From NCBI GenBank assembly GCA_047967505.1, contig CM106539.1: 64,000 nt of DNA. One strand, 5' to 3'. This DNA is from Dipteris shenzhenensis (Eukaryota > Polypodiophyta > Polypodiopsida > Gleicheniales). Of this stretch, positions 43,062 through 54,146 are shown one piece after another (within the stretch, counting starts at the first letter, position 1; each line of letters starts with the position of its first letter). The notes beneath the pieces were generated by a model, which saw nothing but the letters and a program-made list of their open reading frames with translations, did not search any database and was not told where the DNA came from. The position numbers and the translations under genes are program-made.

Positions 43062-44980
43062 TTGGAGAGCACAGGGTCTGTGAGAGTTCCCGACTTTGTT
43101 TTTCAGGACACAGAGTTCATGGAACAGTTGAGAGAGGCTTGGTTGTCAGAGGACACTCCTGTGGATCAGGGCTGGTTGATGTGGGTAGAGGGGGCTTTGG
43201 CTAGAGTCAGCATGGCCTGCCAATTGAGGGCAAAAGAGGAGAAGGAAAAGCTTAGAATCAGAGATCGGAACGCAAGAGCGGAGGTATCCAGACTTCAGAG
43301 ATTGATTTAGAGTTTTCCTCATTCTCTTTTCATCAGAGGGCAGCTTTCAGAGGCTCAGGAGAGACTAGAGGAGATTCAGGGCAGGAGGGCCTTACTCCCA
43401 GTAGACTTTCTGGATCCAGAAGGGGGATAGATGCTCTGGAGAGTTCTTCAGGGCAGTGGGTCAAAGATACTCTTCAGACAGCCTTCGTAGACTTGTGGAT
43501 GAGGCTGGGTCTCTTCAGACAGACCCTCACCATCTTGTTGAGATCACTTCCGATTTCTATTCCACTCTTTACATTGCCGATCCAGTCACCAAGGGGATGA
43601 TCAGAGCCAGAGAGGAGATTTGGAGTCATGTCCCCTAGATGGTCTCACACAGGATGAGTCATGTTTTGGATAGCCCACTATCACTCCTGGAGATTACAAA
43701 TGCATTACATGAGCTGCCCAGAGACAGATGCCCAGGGGAGGACGGTTTGTCGCCACTTCTTTTCAGAGATCTTTGGGATACGATTGGGCCTCATCTATTC
43801 TCTTCCTTTTCAGAGGCTCTCGATACAGGATCTTTAGGCGAGACATTATGCACAGGTATGATTTGTCTCATCTCGAAAGGGGGAGACAAGACAGTCCTAT
43901 GCAATTGGAGACCCATTACACTTCTAGGGATAGCCTACAAGATCCTAGCGAAGACCTTGGCTCTTCGCTTAAAGCCTATGCTGCCAGATATCATTAGAGC
44001 TACTCAGATAGGATTTGTCCAAGATCGGAGTATCTTGGATAACATCACTTTTTGGGAGGCCACTCACTGGGCGCTGGAGAGTCAGCAAGAGATTGCAGTT
44101 TTTCTTCTCGATTTTGAGAAGGCTTATGACAGGGTGGACTGGGGTTTCTTGGAGGGCACTATGAGGAGGCTAGGCTTCAGTGATAGATGGATTTCATGGG
44201 TCTCCTCACTTTACTCTCACTCTTCTAGCAGGATGGTGGTCTGCAGAGGTAGAGGACCGGCTTTTCAGCTATCCAGATCGGTACGACAGGGATGCCTGCT
44301 TGCACCTTACCTTTTCCTTTTCGTAGTGGAGGCTATGGGATACTTTATGCAGGCTACTAGTCATGGCACTTTGGGCCTTCATCTGCCTATCCGGCAGGAG
44401 CAGGAGCTTCTGGACACTGAGTTTGCTGATGACACGTAACTGACAGTCAGAGGAGATGCATATAGTCTCGCTACTGCTACGGATTAAATTGACAAGTTCT
44501 ACCTAGCCTCAGGGGGACTCGTCAATTGGAACAAATCAAAAGGCATCTCAACAGGATACCCTAGCATGTGGAGGAGACAGAGGCTTTGTATGGATACCCA
44601 GAGGCACCTCCACGAGATATCTAGGCTTCCAGGTTGGCATTGAGGTGTCCCCAATGCAACAGTTTGCCCCAGTTCTTGAGAGTATCCGGAGAAAGCTAGC
44701 CTACTGGAGTATGACTAGACTTTCTTTGGCCGGAAGAGCACTGGTACTACTCAACCAGGTTCTACTAGCGACTATGTGGTACATTGCGTCATGTTGGTGC
44801 TTTCATGCTGACTCGATCCGTCAGGTGAGGAGATTGCTTCGAAACTTTCTGTGGAGTGGTGGTGATGGTTCTGAGGACACTAGGGCCAGAGTTTCATGGG
44901 ATACTATCACTTTACCCTCCTCACAGGGAGGACTTGGGGTTCTTGATCCGCAGATGCAGAGCAGAGCAGAGCCCTTTTAG
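43062..44980 (+). pseudogene. LINE-F reverse transcriptase
   Basis: Linker frames 43062-43310 and 43456-43638 lead to RT 43639-44439: DRCPGEDGLSPLLFRD, NWRPITLLGIAYKILAK, QIGFVQDRSILDNI, motif A FLLDFEKAYDRVDWGF, motif B SVRQGCLLAPYLF and motif C EFADDT followed by a stop. After frame changes the thumb continues at 44645-44980 with RRKLAYWSMTRLSLAGRA, LLATMWYIASCW and SQGGLGVLDP. All catalytic residues are visible, but at least three stops make it non-functional. Confidence 0.88.
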
Positions 44981-46735
44981 TCAAACTTCTTGTTAGAGGT
45001 TTGACTCCAGGAGATTAGCCATGGAAGCAGTTCCTACTGCATGGGATTCACCAGTGCACCCCCAGAGTAGTAGGCCAGTGGGCAGGTAGAGTCAGTTGGA
45101 TCTTCCTAACGGACCAGCATTCTCAGCCTTCCTCACCACTTGTGAAAAGGCTTATTCAGGTCTGGGATCATTTTTGACAGCACTCATTAGAGCAGTTCCC
45201 TCCTCCAGAGAGGAAATTGCCCGACAGCCACTTTACCATAACCCCCTGGTTCGGTATTAGGGATCTTCCCCTGGTACAAAACTTAGGACTTCCTTGGCCC
45301 GATGGCATGCTCAGGGGGTTCAAACAGTAGGAGATTGGTTTAGGGGAGGTGTGGAGATGTCAGAGGAGGTAGACACGGGCCACTTAGACAGATTGCTGCC
45401 ACCAGATTACTGATCATGAGAGCTATTCCTCAGTAGTGGAGGGATATACTTACAGATCCAGCCTATGTTCACCCCATCTCCACTTGGTTAGGTTGTTTTA
45501 GTGAGGCTGGGCTATGCATTGGAGTTCGTTTAGGACCGGCACTGTTTATTTATTTTGAGACGAACTCCTCTCACAGATTGTATCCCACTCAGCCCCTAGA
45601 TCAACCCCTAGATCAACAGGAGCTCCTTTGGCAGAGAGTCAGGGTCATTGGTTGCCTGGGTAAGGAATGGTGGGCCACAGATCCTTCCAGGTTGACCATT
45701 GCAGAGGATACTAGATGGAGACTTTGGATTTTTCAGGGTCGACCTCTTGCGGAGCTTGACTGGAACCCAGGTGAGTGGGCATGGCCTGCTCCCGGTGGTA
45801 GGCGATCGTCCTCTTTCCTTTTTCCAGTACTCGACGAGGGCAGGTTATAGGCTTCAGCAGAGAGACTCTCATCACCTACCATCTACCTCCCAACATTGGC
45901 ACGCACAGGGACTTACTGCAGAGCTCTTGCTGAGCTACTGGACTCACTTTTGGGGCATCAGTAGAGCCAAGAAAGTCTCCTATTTTCTTTGGCTCACTAT
46001 ACATAGGGGCATACCTGTGGGCACTTGGCTTCAGCAGATGGGTAGACCCTCCTTGTGTATGCATTGTCAGCTTGCTGAGGAATCTAGCAAGCATTGTTTA
46101 TGGAGCTGCCCCAGCTCTAGAGTGGTCTGGACAGGTATCTTCAGGTTATTCTCACATGTTACATCCGAGTCCTTTCTGATGACATGGGGTGGTACTCTTT
46201 GGGGGAGAGGATCTGGAGCCTTTACTCTCTTTGAGTTAGAGCCAGGAGACCACGGTTTCTTCATGCAGCATCGCCAGAGATGGGGTCCCACAGAGCCCAG
46301 CATCATGGAGCCGCAGGATTTGCTTTTGGTACCTGTACTAGCTCAAGATTCCCTGCCTACTTCAGCTGCAGGGTCAGCCTAGGAGGTGATTTCTAGCATT
46401 ACCCTATGGTGGATATGGTGTTCGCGATGTTCTTTTGTCCTTGGGGGCCATTTGTGCACAAAGGCTAACACTCTCGCTTCCATTTGGGCGGATATTATCT
46501 TCACTCTCAGGAGTCAGTGAGAGCAGTGTACATACACCTCTTTGGCAGCTCGTGGGAGACTTATATCCTTCATGAGGACATGGGACTACTCATTATTTTT
46601 TCGTTTGACCCCTTTTGGGATGTCGTGGCATTTTAGACCACCACCATGGCTTTTTTACCACATTGTTGAGGCTAGGGATAGAGTACTTTCTCTCCCACCT
46701 GTTGTATGATTCGTTTTGAATGGAATATATCACTC
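44981..46735 (+). pseudogene. LINE-F C-terminal region with zf-RVT domain
   Basis: From about 45930 a frame holds SRAKKVSYFLWLTIHRGIPVG, then CMHCQLAEESSKHCLW and SCPSSRVVW, the zinc-binding zf-RVT domain found after RT in plant LINEs. Weak frames continue to about 46690. A short in-frame tandem repeat (CCCCTAGATCAA, about 45594-45617) gives a doubled QPLD. No RNase H seen. Confidence 0.75.
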
Positions 46736-47424
46736 TTTTATTTAAATTATGTATAGAAAACTAACTACAAATTTAGTGAATGATGCAAATAACAAATAGT
46801 TTTGTGTCACTTTTGGTGAATTATAAATTATATTATTAATTAAAGTGCATGCATAAAAGAATACACATTTAAGAAGAATGAGGTTCATATTAGGCATGGA
46901 TATGGGAGGAGCCCTATGGCTCAAAATTATTGATAGAGTTGAAACCATAAAATAACAATTTCCATGTCATCCATGGATATTGCTTAACTATGACTAATTG
47001 ATATTCTTTAAGACTACATATTCTTGGCACAAGATTATCTCTCATATCTAACTACTATAGAATGGTATAGGGTCTAATAATAGATAATAGATACTCTTGC
47101 TATTTTAGTTAACAAAACTATCTTAGGATGAGGAAGATGTTTAATTTGTCTTCATGATTCTGAATATCTTTATACTCATTCAAAGCATTTTCACCATTTC
47201 ATTTTATGCTTGCCTCATTCACAAGTTAATCTCCTTATGTTATGCTTGGCTGGTCTCATAAGTTAATTCATTGTATGGACCTTTATCTAACTCTCTTCAA
47301 GAAGATATCTTTAGTTCTTTAAAATTCATCTTGAATTTTAGAATCCTTAACATTCTACTCATATATATATATAATAATCATGGGCATGGCAAAGTTATTA
47401 ATATATGAAAAGTGTGAAGAATTC
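46736..47424. other. AT-rich DNA, no gene seen
   Basis: About 690 bp of AT-rich sequence with a short (AT)n run near 47362. No frame with coding character on either strand. Confidence 0.6.
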
Positions 47425-47437
47425 CCATTGCCAAGTT
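47425..47437. repeat. target-site duplication CCATTGCCAAGTT, left copy (LINE-G)
   Basis: The 13-bp word recurs exactly at 49897-49909, flanking LINE-G. Length is in the usual LINE range. Confidence 0.85.
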
Positions 47438-47499
47438 CATTTTTATTTACTTTATTATTATTATTATTTTTTAATAAACAAGCCCACTTGCATTAAAGG

Positions 47500-49522
47500 G
47501 CAGGTCAGACCCAAAGATGACCCAAGATACAAAACTTGGCCTAAAAAATGGGACAGATCCCTAGGCCTACGCTAAGAGCAGATGATGATCATTCTTTCTT
47601 TTCTAACATCAGAATCCTTTGGCAACATCTGGCAAAGGAGAGCTCACTACATGGTCATGAGACGCCAAGATCTTAGAGATATCTAAGATACAAAATCTGA
47701 GATGCCCAACGAGAGTATCATTTCTATACCCAACCTTCACCTTGGGGCCAAAGACTTGCTGATTCCTAAGATACCAGATGGCAAACAATGCTACAGAATG
47801 CAAGTAAGGCCAGCAAGACTGAACAATGGATGACAACTTGGTAGCATCCCCTAATAACCCCATCCTCTAGCTAGAACCCAACTAGAATTTAGACATCAGC
47901 CCACTCCTCCTAACAGCAACCTCTATTTTAGACCAAACACTGCGAACCACCTGACACTGCCAAAGAAGATGTACTACAAATTCAGTACACTTGTTACACA
48001 GTGGCCAGACAGGATTTACAGCAAAAATCTTGGCAAGCTTTGCCCGAACTCAAAGCCATTGGTAAAGCAATTTCCGTGCCAAGAAATTTAGCTTTCCCAA
48101 ATGACATCCCACCCAAATTTCTTTCAACCTTTTTTACCACCACCTCGATGAGTGCCACAGTCCCCACCTTCTGTTGAGCTTCTAGAATAATGACGGGGGA
48201 TTGTAGAGATTCCTATATAATACTGGGATAATACTTTTGCAAGTATTTTTTCCAAACATGTTTTTTTCAAAAACCATTGTGACAGCCTCTGAGTCTTGCA
48301 AAGCCAATCCTCTAGAAGATTGCGATGAAGTATTATAAAAAGAAAAACTGACTCCTGAACTAACAGTGAATACACACATCATATGTCTCCAATTGACATC
48401 TAAACTCTTGTGGTGGGCACCCAAATCTGAGACCAATATCTTAGACCTTTTTTATAGATACTGTGTGCCTTTGAGATATCAAGTCTTGCCAATGATTGAC
48501 CATTCACTCTAATAGAATTACTCCACCAAATTGATTCACTTAAGCTTGCATCTCCTCTCAAGCCCCCCTTACCTTTCCAAGCCAACTTAGTAACACAATG
48601 TTTCCATAACACCACAAGCCCTTGCATCAAATCTAAACCTGAGACTCTCAGAGGAAACTCTGAAAAAATCCTTTCATACCAAGGCAGCTCATTCCACTTG
48701 CCAACTTTCACGCCTTTTCCATGTTCAATGAACCTGCGAGCCAACACAGCCCATGGGGTACTATTGAAAAAGAGATAAGGAAGCCATTTACCAACTAGTG
48801 ATACATTCTTATATGAGATATCCGGTAAGCCCACCCCACCTAACAACTTGGGAGCTTTAAGGGCATCCCATGGAATGCAATGCATGTGTTTCCTACCACT
48901 ATCTTTAGCCCATAAAAGGCTTTGAATAACTTTTCCACCTCATACCAATGAGACTGTTTGAATTTCCACACTGTGGCAACATATGTTACTGAGGTAGACA
49001 TTATATGTTTAATGAAAAGGAACCTTGCATTCCAACCCAAAGCCATACCACTCCACACCCAAAGTTTGGCCTTAATTCTATCTTTAAACCATTGGAATCA
49101 TTGCTTGATGGTAACATCTACACCAATCGGAGCTCCCAGGTATCTTACAACCTCCCCTTTCCAGATCCAATGCATGGGGAGATCATTCAACCATTCCGAG
49201 GCACTTTCCTTAGCCAATCTGATTCCATATCATTTGCTCTAGCTGCACAGTGAGCCCGATGCTTGACAGAACATAGAGATAGCCTGCATAAGACTTCCGC
49301 AGACTCTTTACCCTCCAAACAGAAAGCCACCATTAAGTCATCGGCAAAGAGCTGGGATAGAATTTGATCCCCTGTCGGGAGCATCAACCCTTGCAGCCTA
49401 CCTTCATTCATGTATAAGCCTCCTTTCGCCAAACGAGTGAGTTTTTGCTTGAGGTCATCCATATCCAATTTGCAGGCCACAGCACGCTTCCTCCCTATTT
49501 CAAACCAAGGCTTGTTGACCAC
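47500..49522 (-). pseudogene. LINE-G RT C-terminal part and zf-RVT region
   Basis: Begins abruptly at 49522; the RT catalytic motif is LSQLFADDLMVAF (about 49340). Then the thumb (GWNARFLFIKHIMSTSVTYVA, about 49040), PWDALKAPKLLGGVGLPD (about 48860), a long open frame 48885-48400, and zf-RVT-like remnants to 47609. RT motifs A and B are missing because of the internal deletion. Frames are broken at about 49190, 48850 and 48400. Confidence 0.8.
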
Positions 49523-49531
49523 TTCATGTGC

Positions 49532-49846
49532 TCATCTATCTTCCTCTGCACAGAGAAGCTTCCTTACAACATCATCTTCCAACTTTGAGAAAACTCCTTC
49601 CAACCTTTGAGCCAGCTTATCAGTGTAATAAGGAACAGGATGAGTACCACCATCAAAGCACTGACCCTTAGTCTCAGCTTCACTCCTAGCATCATTTCCA
49701 AGAGCAGAACCTGGCGTGTCGCTCTTGCTTGTTTCTTTGTTGTCACACATTATGCTTTCCTCGAAGTCCTCCTCCGTAGCATCTCCCCATCTAGGGTGCT
49801 TCACTCCAAGCCTTGACCTACCTGACGGAAGTGATAGGATGGACAT
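49532..49846 (-). pseudogene. LINE-G ORF1 N-terminal part
   Basis: 104 codons from ATG at 49846: MSILSLPSGRSRLGVKHPRW, an acidic/Ser-rich stretch, and HPVPYYTDKLAQRLEGVFSK, ending at a stop near 49532. It is in the right place and orientation for a LINE ORF1, and its composition fits, but the knuckle is in the deleted part, so the assignment rests on position. Confidence 0.5.
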
Positions 49847-49896
49847 GCTTGGGGTTCTCGCCTCAACTCTCTAGCTCTCCCTCGCCTTTGATCTCT

Positions 49897-49909
49897 CCAT
49901 TGCCAAGTT
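49897..49909. repeat. target-site duplication CCATTGCCAAGTT, right copy (LINE-G)
   Basis: Exact match to 47425-47437. Confidence 0.85.
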
Positions 49910-49964
49910 TATTAAAGGTAGTGTCTATGATATTATTATGATAACTATCACCCTTGAACTATGA

Positions 49965-50172
49965 ACCCTAAACCCTAGATCCAAAACCCTAAATCTCAAC
50001 CCCAAATTATAAACCATAAACCCTAGACCCAAATCCTAAACCTCTAGACCCTAGACCCTAGACAAAGACCCTAGACAATAAACTCTAGATCCTAAAAGAT
50101 CTATATCCTAAACCCTAAAAATCCCAAGTACTTGAAACCATACCTAAACCCTAAAATCCCTAAATCAAAACC
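49965..50172. repeat. degenerate plant telomere-like repeats (CCCTAAA)n
   Basis: About 200 bp in which AACCCTAAA, ACCCTAGA, ATCCTAAA and related heptamer variants recur in near-continuous array. The canonical plant telomere unit on this strand is CCCTAAA; here perfect units are mixed with CCCTAGA and CTCTAGA variants. This is an interstitial array, not a chromosome end. Confidence 0.85.
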
Positions 50173-50189
50173 TAGGAAGCCAACACAAC

Positions 50190-50920
50190 TGCTTTGCTCA
50201 AATCAAGATAATTTTATTGATTTAAACAATAACTTCTATTTTAATCCAAGGTATTACTTGAGCAGCAACAGGTGCATACTGTAACACTACATAGAGATAA
50301 CCTGTGTACCAACCTATAGGTTGTTTCTAATGCATCTTTTTGCTCAAACGACACCTTAGAGCGAAACACAAGTTCTGCTTAAATCACCAAAATTTCTTAA
50401 TTTGAGCAAGAGTTTTTCTTGCACACAAACACAATAGGTTGTTTCTATGTTGTGTTACATGCAACCTATTTCTCAAGAAACACCTTAAGAGTGAAACGAA
50501 ACTTATTGCTTAAATCAACAAACTCTCTTGAATTGAGCATGGTATTGTGTTTCTAATTCAGCCTATTGCTCAAGCTATCAACTGATTGGTTGTGTCTATG
50601 TTGTGTTGCATGTAATCTATTGCTCGAGCAACACCTTAGAGTGAAATACAATGTGTTGCTTAAATCAACAAAATCTCTTGACTCAAGCAAGAGGTTATGT
50701 TGCACCCCAACCTATTGCTCAAGCAACATGTCATCTCTAGCTTTTGTTGTGTTGCTCAAGCAACACCTTGGAGGGAAACACAACATGTTGCTCGAATCAA
50801 CAAAATCTCTTGATCTAAGCAAGGGGTTGCATTGCACCCCAAGCTGGTGAAAGACCCAACTTATAGCTTAAGCAACAAGTTGGGTGCAACATAACCTCTT
50901 GCTCAAATTTGATAATTTTT
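50190..50920. repeat. degenerate minisatellite, period about 130-150 bp
   Basis: The word AACACCTTAGAGYGAAA recurs near 50349, 50481, 50631 and 50762. The accompanying TTGCTTAAATCAACAAAATCTCTTGA-like word recurs at about 50378, 50508, 50661 and 50787, with TTGCTCAAGCAA palindromic words between. Spacing is 130-150 bp. The short frames within are not genes. Confidence 0.82.
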
Positions 50921-53259
50921 AAAATTATGTTAAGAACTTCAGAACATGTTGCAAGATGTGTTTCTTTTTCCTAATTTAATACAAAAATTGAGGCCTTCTA
51001 TGCTTTAGGATAACAAGTTGGAGATTTGATAGATTTTATTTTTTTCCAATTGTGTTGAAAATAGGTATTCACTTTAAAAGAGGTTTTATTATATTAGAGC
51101 AATGAAGTGGTAGCATTTGAGCAATACATAGTCTTGATCCTAGCAATGTGTGCCATTTGCAACATTGTGATGAGAGATAGAAGATGTATAGTGATAATCA
51201 CTGATGTCATTTTCCTCTAAGTGCAATTAATATATCCCTCACTATATCCACGTCGAGGCTTTGAAACATTAAGTGATTTTTTACAATGTGATTTGCCTCA
51301 TTCTAAACAAAAAGTGTATCTTTACATCACTTAATATGTGTTCCAAGCAAATGATACATCTTTACAACACCTATATGTTGAATTCAAGAAACCCTTTAAT
51401 TACTTTATTGAAGTCATGATTGTAACTCTATGCATAAGCTCTCATATTTTAACTATCAAAAACTAAATAAAGATGTAGAGGTGAGTGGCATAGCATTATA
51501 AATGAATGAAATTTTGGAGTTTAGTAGATCATTATTGAGTGAAGGTCACCAATTTACATTGTTGCTAAGTTTTAAAATCTATTAGGCCATATTTGTGTGG
51601 AGTCAACCTATGTAGTGTTGCAAATTTGCCAATTGGAGGTGACCATGCTAGAAAAAAGTCCAGGAAGCAAGAATATTGAATAGTGTGTTTGCAACTTGTC
51701 CTTGGGAGAAATTTCTCAACAAGAATCTAGCATATTATTATAATCAACAATGTAACATAACAACTCAAGGGTAACCATATGACATGGGTTCAACAAAAGG
51801 GCTTTTTAAATCCACATGTTTTTTATGTAAAAAAGAAATAAATATTTTAACACAAAAGGAATGTCAGATCGCATCTGCAAGTATGGGTTTAATTATTACC
51901 CCTTGAACGCACATTGTATGCAAGGTTTTCTAGTAGTCCCGAGGGGGTCACTATGTAAAAATCCCATATAGCCTAGTGCGATCAAGGGGTATTTAAAAAA
52001 ACCCCTACCTATGGATTTTTATTACCTATATACACGCCTTTTATAAATTTTGAGATGATTAAAGTATCCCTTATGTATGGAAATTTCCACTTTTTGAATT
52101 AAAAAACCCCTTGTGTATGTATATTTTTTGAACTCCATAAAAAAATTAAATATCTTCCATTGAGTGCACACACTATCTTACATATTGCTTAGTGCGCCCC
52201 CCCCCCCCCCCCCCCCGAGCTAGTAGTGCACCTATTGGGGACTAGTACCTCCATCAAAATTTTAGTAGAATTCTTGACATGGAGAATCATTAGTGATGTA
52301 AAGGGCAATTCATGAAATAGTATTAAGCTTTGGGAAATCTTGTCAACTCGAAGAAAATCTAGGCTATCATATTGAGAGATAAGTAAGGGATTAGAATACC
52401 TGAAATATACTGAGAATTGAAAACAATCAACATTATTTTATCATGAAGGTGAAATGACTCAAATCAAGAGATGTTGGAAGTATTAATTATGGTGGTCCCT
52501 TAGGTTAAAAGATTCTTGGGGATCATAATCCTCTAGTGACTTTTATGCTACTTTTATGACACATGTGGAAATGAATAATAAAAGAGGATCAATATCAAGC
52601 AAGGAATGAAGAAATAGGAAAGGAGATATTGAAGTTGGTTGTGAGGGCTGGTTTACGAGGCAAGTGAAAGATGGGAAACTATACTTTGGGAGCCAAATTC
52701 TAATAGCAAATAGTTGACTTACTGTGCTTGTCAATCGGCAAGGCCGATCAAGAGCTAGGACTACTCGTGTTTGTGGACATAATATTTGTGCTAGTCATGG
52801 TTGTCTAGAAACGAGTGCCTTATAGGTAAGACACTTAAGACACGCATGTTTAAACACTTGCCATCGTAGGGTCTTTTAAAAAATGGACAAGTAATAACTT
52901 TTTCAAAATTAAATATGTGCTAGTTTTTAAAAACCGTATATTTTAGTCTTCATGTGTCAACTATCACTCGTCATGGCTCTCTTGGCTTGTGACTTGAAAC
53001 TTTCATTTTAGCTATGATCATGTCTTTTATGATGCATCAAACTTTAATTATGATGCCTATGATGATTGATCTATCATAGATTTTCAGACTTTGATATTTT
53101 GTGTTTCTTTTGTGTTTCAAAGGTCTTTTAAGTACCTGTATGTGTATTTTCTGTAATTCCACAAGAAAATAAAACCCCTTCCGTTGTACTCGAGTGCTAT
53201 CTTACATATTGTGTGGTGAACTCCTCAGGACACGCACGCGTGCATGCGCGCACACACAA
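50921..53259. other. AT-rich intergenic DNA, no gene seen
   Basis: About 2.3 kb without coding character on either strand. Contains a 20-base C homopolymer at 52197-52216 and scattered short repeats. No transposon signature recognised, though old unidentifiable copies are likely. Confidence 0.6.
52197..52216. repeat. poly-C homopolymer (20 bases)
   Basis: Uninterrupted run of C between GTGCG and GAGC. Homopolymers of this length are uncommon, and the exact length is the part of the sequence most likely to be mis-called. Confidence 0.9.
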
Positions 53260-53317
53260 TTTAATGTCCCTCCATGTGTCATTGTTACTTTAATGTCCCT
53301 CCATGTGTCATTGTTAC
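53260..53317. repeat. perfect 29-bp tandem duplication
   Basis: 53260-53288 and 53289-53317 are identical by eye. They follow an alternating purine-pyrimidine stretch (CACGCACGCGTGCATGCGCGCACACACA, 53231-53258), a sequence type able to adopt Z-DNA. Confidence 0.9.
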
Positions 53318-53859
53318 CACCATGTAGTCCACACCCTAGCCTACTTTCTCCCCTAGCTTTTCTTCTCTCTTCGTTCTATTTCACATCTATATTCCCTTTC
53401 ATGTTATGCCAATATTCAAGATCAATGAGGGAATAACGTACTGAGAGCTAGTGCCATTCCTTATGTTATTCCTTCTAAGGCATTGGGGGGTGGGCAGATG
53501 TAAAGCATCAATGTAAAGGATAGGGAGGCACAACAAAAGTGCAGGATAGAGTACCTAGGAGAGGGGTTGCCATTTGAGTTAGGAGTGAGGGGCAAAAGAA
53601 AAAGTTAAAAAGTGCTTGAAGAAAAGCAAAACAATTATTAAAGCACCACAAGCAAGTGTTATGAAATGTTGGCCACATGCTTCATTTCTCTGCTGCTCTT
53701 TTGCTCCACTCCATAGATTCCCACGCAACCTCCTTTGATTGGAAGCAGCAATCGCTACAACTCTAGGATCTCTTAAAGCCACCATCTGCGCTCAAACATT
53801 TTTGAGAGATTTTTGAGCAGTCATCAAGTCGATGCTGGGAGTTAGTTAAGCTGAGAGCT

Positions 53860-54130
53860 TGTTGCAGTATAGCTTTGGAAAATCCTGTAACCTTACTGTA
53901 ATATAGCTATGGAAGATACGTAGCCTTGCTAGTGTAACCTTGCCGTAAGATAGCTGTGGAAGATCCTGTAATCTTGCTGTAATAGAGCTATAGAAGATAC
54001 GTAACCTTGCTGCAATAGCCGCAATATAGCTATGGAAGATAAGTTGTCGTAACATAGCTATGGATCAAGATACTGTAACCTTGCCGTAATATAGCTATGG
54101 AAGATACATAAATTTGCTTTCTGTAAAGCT
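53860..54130. repeat. degenerate tandem repeat upstream of the receptor kinase
   Basis: About seven diverged units of 35-50 bp built on TATAGCTATGGAAGAT and GTAACCTTGCCGTAA. The shorter word AGCTATGGA continues into the gene's 5' part (about 54128, 54184) and, as AGCTGTGGA, to about 54246. Each unit contains an ATG, so short upstream reading frames would be present if the region is transcribed. Confidence 0.82.
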
Positions 54131-54146
54131 ATGGAGCTTGGAGACG

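Larger units (their letters stand above)
42296..46735 (+). mobile_element. LINE-F: non-LTR retrotransposon, ORF2 part
   Basis: Plus-strand plant LINE with endonuclease (42296-43040), linker (43062-43638), RT (43639-44980) and C-terminal zf-RVT region (about 45900-46690). ORF1 is absent, so it is 5' truncated at about 42296, where the typical endonuclease start WNVRGLKG is found. Stops and shifts are frequent. The 3' end near 46735 has only TTTATTTAAATTA after it, with no long poly-A. Confidence 0.86.
47438..49896 (-). mobile_element. LINE-G: internally deleted LINE with target duplication
   Basis: About 2.46 kb minus-strand element bounded by a perfect 13-bp target duplication. Its 3' side (47438-47480, read on the minus strand) ends in an AT-rich ATAATAATAATAA tail. 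Its 5' side has an apparent native start: a GA-rich leader and then an ATG-initiated ORF1 N-terminus (from 49846). Between the ORF1 N-terminus and the end of the RT domain, the rest of ORF1, the endonuclease and most of the RT are missing, so the copy keeps both ends but not the middle. Confidence 0.85.

Noticed and set aside
50190-50920. Regularly spaced repeats that superficially suggest a CRISPR array
   Set aside because: Repeats are diverged, the period is 130-150 bp, spacers are not unique in the CRISPR sense and the DNA is a plant nuclear genome.
54114-54146. Extending the kinase start to 54114
   Set aside because: That codon is TTG; the first in-frame ATG is at 54147.
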